The notes under the pieces are model-generated. The model had not been told where the DNA came from, made no database searches, and was given only the letters and a program-made list of their open reading frames with translations. 64,000 nt of DNA from Paragorgia papillata (taxonomy: Eukaryota > Cnidaria > Anthozoa > Scleralcyonacea > Coralliidae): contig JAWNZC010000445.1 of NCBI GenBank assembly GCA_035771165.1, positions 4,699,501-4,763,500 of the forward strand. Direction: 5' to 3'. The translations under genes and the position numbers were made by a program. Shown here one piece after another: positions 45,700-57,100 of this stretch; position 1 is the first letter of the stretch; every line of letters begins with the position of its first letter.

Positions 45700-46440
45700 C
45701 TCTTAGTATTAGATTAAGTGATTATTTACCAACATACAAGTTCATTAAGTGCCAATTATTCGTCTTAAAAACAATTTCAATTTCTTCCGTTACAAAGACT
45801 GGTAGAGCGACACTCTGTCAGGTGACAAAGTCGATTTTAAAATCAAGGCGGATGTTTTTCATTAATTAGCAGGTAGCTCAGTTTAATATTGCAACGGAGA
45901 CATGTTTTTATAGCTCTTAAAAACAAATCTAATGTTTGAAAGATCAAAGAGCATTTGTATTGACCTTAAAATACAGCCTTCTATTTTTAATTTAGTTACT
46001 TAAGGTAATTTAGCTAGTCCTTTAAGACATTACATTTTAAATTATATACCGTATACTGTAATATCAACCATGTAATAGATGAATAGTATACTGTAATTAT
46101 AAAATTAAGGTTTTTGTCATTATAATTATTTTAGGTATAAACATGTAAGTATAATTAATAATATCAAGCATAATTTAATTAAATAATATAAAAATGTTTG
46201 CCATTACAAAATATTTACATAAATTTTTTTATTATGTAACTTTGGTATAAGTATAAAAATTATCGATACTTCCAATCAATCAATCAACAAATCATTATTA
46301 CTAAATAGTTGCTTTTACATATTTATTATTATTTTTACCTTGGTTATATTTTTTCTAAAAGTATTAAGCAATTTTTATAAGTATAGGTTTGCAAAAGGTT
46401 TACAAAAATTTAACTGCCAAGCTTTTTGTGTATTGACAAT
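45700..46440. other. 3' flank of protease copy 2
   Basis: It aligns with the sequence after copy 1 (19780-20110) to about 46110, then diverges into AT-rich unique sequence. No other gene is visible. Confidence 0.6.
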
Positions 46441-46454
46441 TATAAAATAATGTG

Positions 46455-46976
46455 TCCTCTACGCACCCTCTGATTGATTACTGGGCTCCGTGCATTTATA
46501 CGGGTGTGCTGAAGATCACGAATGACATAACGTGGCGTAGAATTAATGGCGTCAGCTGGCCAGCCAAATTTCAAAACTGCCCAACTTTTAGCTTGTTTTT
46601 TCTTTCTTATTTTATAAAACAAATCAGTAAAACATACCGCTCCTGTGCATATGTACTCTAAAGGTTCGTTTGACGTCATTTCACACGAAAGAAGTTGAGT
46701 AGAGCCACACTTCTTTCGTGTTCAAATGACGTCAAACGAACCTTTATAAGAGTACATATGCACAAGAGCGGTATGTTTTTGTTTTGTTTTATAACGTAAA
46801 AAGGGAAAAAAAAACAAGCTAAAAGTTGGACAGTTTTGAAATTTGCCGCTGGCTTTTCCGGCCATTCGATCTATGCCATTCCACGCGTTATGCGTCATTC
46901 CTGATCTTCATACTCTTATCACAGCTCTTATATAAAATGCACGGAGCTCAGCCAATCAGAGCTTGCATAGACGACT
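46455..46976. mobile_element. Large foldback element
   Basis: Two arms of ~230 bp meet near 46700. Inner pairs include GGTTCGTTTGACGTCATTT with AAATGACGTCAAACGAACC, and outer pairs CTCCGTGCATTTATA with TATAAAATGCACGGAG. There is no coding. The arms are imperfect, so it is not recent. Confidence 0.75.
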
Positions 46977-47220
46977 CCTTATTTAGAATTAATAGTAGTA
47001 TTTTGGAATAACTAAATTTATCTTTGCTGTCTGTATAGTTTTATTATCATTATTATCAGCATAATCAGCGTGATCATCATCATGATTATTTTCTTATTCC
47101 CACTGGCATTTTAATCCCATTCCCTGAGTGGTAAAAATTCCGGTTCCCAATGCTAAAAATTGACAAATCCCAGTTTCCATTTTACCCTTCAGGACCCTCT
47201 GTTTACCCAGTTTCTTTTTA

Positions 47221-47408
47221 ACGTTTACACGGTACCGGATGAATTCGAGACCGGTCTCGAATTCGTATTCGTACTGCCTTCGTTCGAAACGTTAGACTCC
47301 TACGTTCTTCTGTTTCGGCAGTATATCTAACCTTATTATATTTCGATTGTTGTTTCTACGTACTAATTCGAGACCGGTCTCGAATTCGTCCGGTACCGTG
47401 TAAACGTG
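47221..47408. mobile_element. Palindromic MITE ACGTTTACACGGTACCGGA
   Basis: The outer pair is ACGTTTACACGGTACCGGA / TCCGGTACCGTGTAAACGT. Each arm also contains its own palindrome ATTCGAGACCGGTCTCGAAT, so four copies of that half-site occur. Confidence 0.8.
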
Positions 47409-47494
47409 GCCTAAGGCCTTATATACTTAACTTTATTTTAAAAATGTTAGGAGCTTCGTTTCGAAATTTGCAAGTTCATGGAACTACAGTAGTA

Positions 47495-47755
47495 CAGTCA
47501 TTGGCACCTAAGCGTGTACACCGCCCATCAAAACATGTTTTATGTCGTCGTCGAAGTCAAAGTTAAATGTTTACCTTGCAAACGTATTAGGTTTTCATTC
47601 GATACATTCGAAGCAATGCATTATTGTCACATGAATGTGCCCTTAGCCAATCACGTCTCGCCAATCCCACGGTGTTGATTTCAAAACGGTTAACTTTGGC
47701 TTAAACTTAGAACATGTTTTGACGTGCGGTGTACACGTTTAGGTGCCAACGACTG
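47495..47755. mobile_element. mariner-like MITE, copy 2
   Basis: The ends CAGTCATTGGCACCTAAGCG and CGTTTAGGTGCCAACGACTG are flanked by TA. The interior matches 21183-21437 in inverted orientation. Confidence 0.88.
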
Positions 47756-47814
47756 TAATTTCGTTTTAAACGAACCTGCAAACTTGCGTAAGCTAAAATT
47801 GGTAGCACAGCGGC

Positions 47815-48028
47815 AATCTCGTTCCCAGAGCCCACGTTCCCCTTACCATGTCCGGAAGAAAAGTTATATAGAGTTCAACAATCGAAATATAGTAACTTAA
47901 ATTAGATAGTCGAGCGAAGGCCTGTGTTCATCAGCCAATGAAATATCGATGTGAAACGGATTATCCCTGATTATCCCAGGGTCTCTCGTTTCCCGGGTGG
48001 GGAACGTGGGCTCTGGGAACGAGATTGG
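47815..48028. mobile_element. MITE with AATCTCGTTCCCAGAGCC ends, copy 2
   Basis: AATCTCGTTCCCAGAGCCCA and TGGGCTCTGGGAACGAGATT bound ~214 bp. The flanks CACAGCGGC and CACGCGGCG are near-identical with one shift, consistent with a 9-bp duplication as in 44699-44877. Confidence 0.85.
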
Positions 48029-48840
48029 CACGCGGCGTAATTGCAGAGTGCAAAGATCAATGGCCTGGGTACGACTCATGTGTTTTCCAATATGGCGATT
48101 TTAGTCTTTGACTTTCCATACAAGAATTATCAACACTCAGAATCAACAGTATTTGCTGAATGAACAACTGACTTGTCTATTGTATCGTAGTTTATCTTGT
48201 GAAGCTTTTCAATACACCTCACAAATCATATTAACTGGTTTTGAAACTTCGAAAACGTGAGCAGAAAAGCAGTGAGTATGAGAAAGTGTACAGTGTATAT
48301 ACAGTATTTGATGGTCATAAAGCTTTTGTTGTCCATTTAGTTCTAAAATTGAGGGTAAAATTAGTTTATATTCTGTAAAAATTTTGTGTTCGACATTCTA
48401 GTGATCTTATGTTTAATAGAACCATATGCCTGGTCACTATAATTTAATAAATATTGGATGTTGTTCTACCATGTGCCCATCAGGACCTGAGGTCCACTGT
48501 GCTTGTTAGTTATTGAAATCATCTTTTTAGGGCAAGCCTGTTTGCATGGAAGTGACTCAGTCAGCTGAGTTGCCTGGTTTGCCGGGATAAACTTTACGTT
48601 CTGTTTATATAAAAGTGAGTTACCTGGCAAGTTGTAATATTTGAGATGATTCTCATCAATGAAAGTGACATAAAGCAACGAATATAGAAAATTTATCTTA
48701 TTTATGCATATAAGAAATATTAATATAGCATTAAACTTCTTTCTGATTGATTCAAAACTGAAAGAAGATAAGAAATACTGAAGATAAGAAATTGTGTGAT
48801 CTGATTCTCGGTGCATGTCTGTCACTCTCCCCAGTCTCAT
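48029..48840. other. Non-coding stretch
   Basis: No gene is visible. Near 48540-48625, CAGCTGAGTTGCCTGG and GAGTTACCTGGCAAG words resemble a decayed copy of the Harbinger-like MITE at 8314-8684. Confidence 0.5.
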
Positions 48841-48846
48841 GGGGTT

Positions 48847-49508
48847 TACACTCTCTCCTCCGCAGAGGTTAAATTTTGGAGATTAGAGGTTTCGGGGTCG
48901 TCGGAGATGCTTGGAGGTGTCAGCTGGACATAAGTAGTGCTGGTAAAACTAGTCTAACGGAAAATTACATTTAGCCTCTGCCAGATATTTGTTGGTTTCT
49001 TGCACAAGATGTCAGTTTCTTGCATGACTTACTAATTCACGGATAACTAAGCCATCCACATCTATATTAGTAACATATTTGTTGGTAAGTGATTATGACA
49101 TGTTTATAATATGTCTTTCTTGTAAAAAAGACAAAATATACTCAGTTTTTTTGCCATTTAATATATCAGACGAAGACTGACGATCAGAGGATAACATACT
49201 TATATCGGCCGACGTGTAGCTCACATTGAAACAACAAACTTTCCTAGTTTGTCCACACATTCAAGTAACTGTGGTTGTGTAACATTCTGCTATATTCAAC
49301 ATGTTTTCTACAACCCGCATTTCCAAAAGTTATTGACACCCCCCTGATGCCACCATATTGACACAGAAATCTGGCATAGGTTCTTTTTTTGCTTTCTCTT
49401 TCGCTATCCACCCGCACTCGTTATGTCCAGCTGACGATTTCGACGCATCTCCAACGATCCCTGACATAGCCGATCTCTGAAAGAACCTCTGTGGAGGAGA
49501 GAGGTGGT
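48847..49508. mobile_element. DNA transposon remnant with CTCTCTCCTCCGCAGAGGTT ends
   Basis: Inverted ends of ~90 bp (CTCTCTCCTCCGCAGAGGTT with AACCTCTGTGGAGGAGAGAG, and GTCAGCTGGACATAA with TTATGTCCAGCTGAC) bound ~660 bp of AT-rich sequence without a transposase. Confidence 0.75.
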
Positions 49509-49514
49509 GCGTTG

Positions 49515-51150
49515 AACATCAGAATGTATAACTTGTCTTCCATTATGATATCATGTGCAAGCAGTATATACTTGAATAGGGATTCAATTAAGTATGTGCA
49601 CACTCTCCTTTTTAAAAATATATACTGTGATACACTACTGTATGCAGAGAAGGGGTTCTTCAGTGTTACATACATGTCCAGTCTTTTAATGTTCTGTAAT
49701 GTTTGGAAATGTTTTAGTATATATGTACATGTATTTTAACTATACCATATTTTGCAGTGTATAAGTCGACCTGGCATATTATTGCTATTATCAGATAATT
49801 GACTAAAACATTCATGAAATTCTTCTTGCTCTTCATCTTCGTCAATCTTGCTATTTCTGTTTCTGAAATGTCATATTCTTCCTCTTCTTACTGATTGTCA
49901 TCTTCTGTGCCATCCATTTCATTTGAGATGCTGCGTTTTTTGAATGAGTAGACCTCAAAAATGCATTTTTGGTCATTAAAAATAATGTTCAAGTAGTCAA
50001 ACTATGAGGCAAGGATTGTATTCAGAATCAGAAAGCACTAAATGATTGAGAATGAGGTCCCCTCCTCTGAAGATTGCATCAAGTGAGGTTACTATGCATC
50101 CCACAAGCTTCTCTGGTAATGAAATGTATGAAAGCTACACTGTCCTCATTAAGTGGAGCCTAAAAGCCATCAATCTGAATCTTATACACAGATGCTCAAA
50201 AGCCATCTTTTTTAAATGGCTGTCTAAAATTTAAAAAGACTGTCCAAAAGATGCCTGGAAAGCTGGTTGGCTAAGAGTCTGCTTTCTTGTTTGATTTCTT
50301 TCAACACTTTTAACACTCACTGGCAAATGGTCAGAGCAATAACACACATTTCAGATTACTAGTCGAACCTACAGTACATGTATGTTTGCATTAACCCTTT
50401 CCCTTTCTCTCTGGGGGTTCTCACTTGATGAGTAAAATTGTCTGCCATTAGACAGACTAAAATATTAAAGTGGCTGGTTTTGGACAGCCTAGTAGCGAAA
50501 GTGTCAAGGAAGACAGATGGTCAGATAGGCCCAGTTCTTTTTCATTTTGACATATCACAGATCATCAATTTTGATCTGATTTTTTGACATCAAAATTGAC
50601 AAAAAAATTGTTAATCAAAATTGAGCTATTATGCAACTCAAAACAGTGGCATAAAATACTAGAATTATAAATTTTTATGTAATTTCAAACATTACACTTA
50701 CTTATATGATGTTTATTTAAGAGTAATTCATTCTTTGACTGATAGTGTGGTATAAGTGTAATCCCGTAGGATTTTCATGTATATCGAAAGGTCGAAAATT
50801 TTAATCCCATCATTTTCTGATAGTTTGACTACATGTACTTTGACATCTAGTCAACTCAAAAAAAAGAAAAAAATCCAACTTTAGCACGAAAATCCTATGG
50901 GACCTGTTTTCATGACACTTCATACCACACTATGAAGTTCTCTTTAAATTTTAAAATACTCAAATTTAATGCTCAAATGAAAAACAAAAAAACAATAACA
51001 ATAAAATAGTTTCATACTACCAAAATCACTAGAGTGTCTTTTCCAGAACAAAAAGAGTTGTTTGTAAGGCGCGGCTAAACGTTAATATTTATGACGTCAA
51101 GCTCCCCCCCCTCCAAAGACAGTCTGTTTACAGCCTAAGTGATTTTGGTA
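49515..51150. repeat. Intergenic stretch with small foldbacks before DDX46
   Basis: No gene is visible. It contains a piggyBac-like terminus (about 50394-50475, TTAACCCTTTCCC then AGTAAAATTGTCTG), a foldback at 50742-50932 (ATAGTGTGGTATAAGTGTAA with CTTCATACCACACTAT, and GTAGGATTTTC / GAAAATCCTATG) and another at 51015-51153 (TACTACCAAAATCACT / AGTGATTTTGGTAGTA). The last lies in the presumed promoter region of DDX46. Confidence 0.65.
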
Positions 51151-51195
51151 GTAATGTTAGTTTGATATTTTTGTTTTAGGTAGGTGAACACAAAT

Positions 51196-54100
51196 ATGAG
51201 ATCAGAAAACAAGTAAGTACATGAAAATTACTGTCATTACACACAATTTAGCCTGTCTGACGTATTGTTGTGATTTTTGTTCAAAATGAGGTTTATTGTT
51301 GAATGTGGTTGACTACCTGTACCCAGTGAACTCGATGTAAGTTAAAATCTGATACCTGGAACGCTAACGTCCAGTCATTCGGGGGGCAAAAAGTGAGGCA
51401 AAAAGTTCCAGGCCCTTGCGCGGTTTGCAGGTACGATTCAGTCTCCCACAAAATGTTTTTTACACGGTCACCGGTCTTGAGCGAACTGCGAAGACTCGAA
51501 AAGGTTTGAAAAATTATTTATTGAATCATTTTATCACGCTTTGCTAAACGTGCATTTTAAATTTTGATTGGTTGTGCTATGCTGCCGAACTAATTATGCA
51601 GTGATTGTCTATTTGTTGCTATAGGAAAAGTCATTGTCTTTACAAAACGTGCACGAAGTTTGTCAGTGAAGAAATTAAGTCAAATTTTCGTTATATTATA
51701 AACCATATATATTAGAGTTTCGTCACTCCGAAGAGGATACAAAAAATCAACACAAACTTAGTATAGAATATGCCGTTTAGGTTAGTACCAGTTTCATCAG
51801 TTCGTTTTGTTTAAAAAGCATTCCGCATTCGTACCGAAAACAACAACTAGCCATGAGTAAACGTGAAAAATAAACAATCAAGTTGTCAGTTTATATTTCT
51901 TAAAATATCATTAGTTACAAAAGGAGCCGTTTAACAAAACTGAACAAGAAATAAAAGGAGCAGAAATTAAGAAAATGACATTAGATGTATATTATGAAAT
52001 ATCAAGTATCAATACGTCTTCAAACTCGTACAAGAATAGCTTTCTCACTCTTGTTCTCACCTTTTCGGCTGGCTGTTTTCATCCTAGCCAGCAAAAGCCA
52101 GACGTCTGTTTTCTCAGCCTATTTTCATACCTAGCTTAATTTACTGTATAGTTTTGGACTGCTATACAGTAAATAAAACAACAACAGCGCTGCACAACAA
52201 TGGGAAACCATTAAATGCACGTTTAGTCTGATAAATAATTTTTTCAAACCTTTTTTCGAGCCTTCGCAGTTCGCTCAAGACGGGCGGCCGTGTAAAAAAC
52301 ATTTTGTGGGAGACTGAATCGTACCTGCAAACCGCGCTGGGGCCTGGAACTTTTTGCCTCACTTTTTGGTCCTTCGTTAGCGTTCCAGGTATCAGATTTT
52401 AACTTACATCGAGTTCACTGCCTGTACCCTGCTGACAGAGTGGCATGCACTCCCCTATAGGCCAGTTGCACGATGTTGCGCGCGCATCATTTTGGCGGAC
52501 CACATGCATAAAAACGTGGCCAATACTAAACGAAATTTAACTATTTTTAAAAATAGAAATAGTTCCTGATGCTAATATATCTTCAGAAATTGTCGAATTT
52601 CTTCCATTTACCACATTTGTTATGCACGTAGCCCGCCAAAATTATGCCTGTGGCCCACCAAAATGATGCGTGCGCATGCATGATCGCGTGACTGTACACT
52701 TTTGCAAATTCAATCTTTTTTGGCTTTATGTAGAAAGAGACGTCGCTCCCGAGAGAGAAGTCGTTCAAGAAGTAAAGATCGAAGTCAGAGATCGAGTCGA
52801 AGGAAAGAACGAAAGTATAGAAAACATCGCAGACAGTCTAGCTCATCAAGTTCCTCCAGCTTATCAAATCGTTCAAGGAGCAAGAGTCGTACGCGTGAGA
52901 GAAAGAGATCAAGAAGCAATGAAAGGAGTAGAAAATCAAAACGTTCTAGAAGTCGTAGTGTAGAAAAGAAAAGGAGGACAGATAAAAAGGAAGGAGACTC
53001 TAAACAATCAAAGACAAGGTAAAAGTTATCAAATAACAATGCCTAATACCGCGGTCATTATTGCAAGTTTTAAAATTTTGATTTTTTTGGTTTAACGAGC
53101 TATACATGTAAATGGCGTATTTTTATTTGGTGGAGGCTGTATGCTATGCCATTTTTTTACCAAGGCCAAGTTTAATGAGAACATTTTTGGACAGGATTCA
53201 TAAAAAATAGGTGCACATTGTGTGCGCGAAACGGCGCCTCCCAAACCCCAATTTTTCAAGAAATGAAGGAAAATCAAGCATCTGCATGAAGGTGAATTAG
53301 AGAGCAGAGCTAAATCAAGAACATATGGCATATCTTGCTTTCTTGAAAGGCACACTAGAGGTCAATTTCTTAATTATGGCTTTTTGTTATGGCTAGAGTG
53401 TACTGTATATTTATCTGAAGTTATGGTTATGACGGTCATGATGAAATTTGAGTCTTGTATTGACAGAAACCAAACTATTTTGTTTTATGCAACTGGAAAT
53501 TAAAAAGATGAGTTGTTTAAATTTGTTGTTCTTATTGAAATTTTCAGAGATAAACAAAAGCATGAATCTGAAACAGGAGCAAAGAAGGCAAAGGTTTGTT
53601 TACAGCAAGCCCAGGCTCATTTTTGGTTGGGCTTGTCTTTTTTCTGAGTGGACACAAGCAAGGGTGTGGCTGGACTTCCTGTTCATGTCGAATACAATAT
53701 TAAAGTACTGTAGTATATATGATAGGGTATTCTTTTCTTTTGCAGTACAGTACAGTACAGTACAGTACAGTACAGTACAGTACAGTGCAGTGCAGTGCAG
53801 TGCAGTGCAGTACAGTACAATGCAGTACAGTACATTCTCAAACTCATTAATAATTCATGAGGTAAGGGAAGTACTGGGAAGAGGACTAGAAATGTTATTT
53901 CCAGTCCAAGGACTAGAAATGTTATTTCCAGTCCAAGGACTAGAAAATAATATTTCTAGTCCTAGTACTTGAAATATGACGCCAAGAGCCATGGGAATAA
54001 TAATAACAAGACGCCTGGTCAGGCGTTCACTCGGGCTACTGCAAAATCGCCGTGAGTAGGTGGAGGTGTTTTGGATAAAAGGTCATAAAAGGTACTGAAA

Positions 54101-57100
54101 TTGTTATGAAAGCTGCTATCACACACATGCGCAGGTTATCACATGCACAGTGGCGTAGCCAGGGGGCAAGGGCCAACCCCCCCCCCCCCCCCCACGGTCT
54201 TTAAGAGCGTTCTATTGCAACTTGAAATCCATGGAGAAACTTGTAGGGGGGTACACTTGTTTTAAGGCAAAGGGAGTAGACTAGTAATGTTATAATTTTC
54301 AGGGGAACACCCCCGCCCCCTTTAGGAGCTCGAGGTTCTTGCCCCCAAAGACCCTGGCTATCTATTACTCTATTAAAGTCTAAACACATTGGTCACAGAC
54401 AAAAGTCAAAACACAATCTAATTATCCGATAGAAATGCATTGTATTCAAGTTTCTATTCGTGTTTAGTTTTGTAAGTTCGGGAGTCATACATTCGAAATC
54501 GCTCGTCATGTTATAGTGTAGTCTAGCCTTACCGCAATCCGCGTGCGGCTGTATTAAAGCGTATATAATATCAAGCGACATTATACTGACCAATAACTAT
54601 GTCTGTGAACACACTGAACACGTCCAAGAAAGAACACTTCACTTCAAATAACTTGATCAGACATCAAAAAAGCGAAGAAACAATTAGCATTTTAGCACGC
54701 ATCAGTTTCGCAATGCCTGACAGGATGACGTAATGATTGCCAATTCGAAACATCGACAAAATAATAATAAAAATAATAACGGAGCCGAAACCTAGACTCG
54801 GCCTACCATAGGTAGCCTGAGTAGTAATACATTAATTGATTTCGGAATACACCAAGTGATTTTGAGAAGTCATTCGACGAGTTCGTACGAATTCCTCGTA
54901 CTTGAAAACCCGGTCTAGTCCTCATTGTCGGCTTTTAAATATTACGTACAGTACAGTACAGTGCAGTGCAGTACATACAGTACAGTACAGTACAGTACAG
55001 TATAGTACAGTACAGTAAAAACTTCCATGGTGAAATATATAAGAACCAGTTTAGCCTGACAATTATATGAAGCAGTTTCTTATGCGAAGAATTACTAAAG
55101 TTCAGAACACACGGATGCAGAGCATGCTTTAATTAAGGGTCTTTAAAAACAGACATTAAAGTAATAATACTATTAAATTAATGCCAGAAAAATAATACTA
55201 TTTAATACTAAATGGTGGTACAAGAATGGTGTATTCTATTTTTTTTTTTTGTTTTTCTTTATAGCAATAATTAGTTTAGTACATTGTGTTTTGGATATAT
55301 TAATACACTCTTTTTTAACCACATGTACAGTCTATCTACTCTATAAGGAAGGAAACACCATATCAAGGAACAACTGTTTTTGCTCTATAAACAAGAACCT
55401 GTTAAGAACCCATCAGCCTGATTTTTCACTACACACCCAACATATAAGAACCATTTCAGCCTGACTTGGAAAAATAGAGCTTCTTTTATGCGGGTTTGTA
55501 CTGTAGTACAAACTGTACTACAGTACAAACCCGCATTTGGGTCAAAAATGTACCGGGCGGCGTTGAGCGTGTAGAATTATAAAAAAATTGTAGCGTGGCT
55601 ACATTCGTACATAATTATGCGCTACTGATCGTAAAATGTCGCGCGCTCTACTTTTCTATTGTACAAATTGAATAGTTTTCTACTTCGTTCCATATGGAAA
55701 CTCACAAGACAAAAGAAAAAAATCGGGCGCGTGATATTTTACGCCTAGTGGAAATCCCCTTTTTTGACATTAAGCAACTGGTGAGAGAGTAAGTAATAAA
55801 GTTATTAAAAAGTTGGTGCGCTGAATTATGCATAATGAAGGTCTAACGTCTCGAGCAAAAGCTCTTCGTCAGAGAAAAAATGAGATATCAACGCTTGGTG
55901 GTTTTGTTTTTATCTTATAGATTGAAGAAAAAAAAGAGGAGCCTAAGAAGGAGGTTACAGGAAAGGTATGGAATACAGAAGGTTTGGGATTATTCTGCAT
56001 GCTTGTTTTTGCTTGCAGTTGGGAAACCTTTCAGCTATTTGTGTACAAGCTTTGAGTTTGAAATTTTGTGAAATTATTTCTATTGTACAGCTAAGTCCCA
56101 TAATAGAACACAGTGTACTACATGTTCCCACCATGCTAACTATACGATGACGTCAATTATAATCAATAAATCACAATAGGGTTACCCCACGGCGAAAATA
56201 TTATGTTCAAAAAGTCGCGAACTCTCGTATATTAAACTATTCAAATGACAAAACTCAACGCGAAATGTTGCGTCTAGTTCTTAGTCCTGTGCTTATGACA
56301 CGGTTTATTTTTGTTGCGAACTGTTTGAAACGACCATTTACACTAACAGTTTGCGACTTATTTAAACTGTGACTTATTTTAGTCACGGACTATTTTCTCT
56401 CGTATAATAAACAATTATTGGAGGAGACTTTTTGATATCAAGAATTATCAAGGTCGAAGTCTGTGTTATCTGCCGAAGACGAAGGGTGAGGTTGATAATG
56501 CGGTCTGAGACCTATAATGCTTGCTATTACTATATATTTTCAGTTGAAAATATGAAGAAAATTACTCCCTCGGAACGAAAAAACATTCAAAAAACGCAAT
56601 TCAAAGACCGTTGCTTTTTCCCCAATTCCCGCGCTTTTCTTCGGTTTGCCTAGCTGGACAGGTTCACGTCAGCATATCAGCACATGCATGATAAGTCCTT
56701 TTTCTACAGATAATACCTCCAGAAACTACAGATCATAGCATTGTGGGCTCAGAATCTGACATTCACAGCGGCAAATACGACTAAAAGTGTAGATACTCGA
56801 TGTGCTCACTAACTTTCTGATCAACTATAATCAAGGATTTGGAAAAAATGTATAATGAACGGCTTTATTACATCGAACCAATTTGAATTTCAACGTTCAG
56901 TCATCTCAGTCCCAGTATAGCTCAATATAATTAGAACGTCTCACCAGCCATCAGAAGCTTTTCAGTTTGAGTTCTGTCAACGATAGTTAAGAGCTTGAAT
57001 CGTAAACAAGGGAAAATAATCTAAGAAAAAAGTTTTTCTCTTCACTAACTTCCTGAGCTTTGTTTATGTTCGGGTCTGCTGTTTACATGTAGATGGTTTT

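Noticed and set aside
52670..53039. Alternative and antisense frames over the Arg/Ser exon of DDX46
   Set aside because: Low-complexity shadow frames; only the RS frame joins the flanking exons by phase and matches the DDX46 family.
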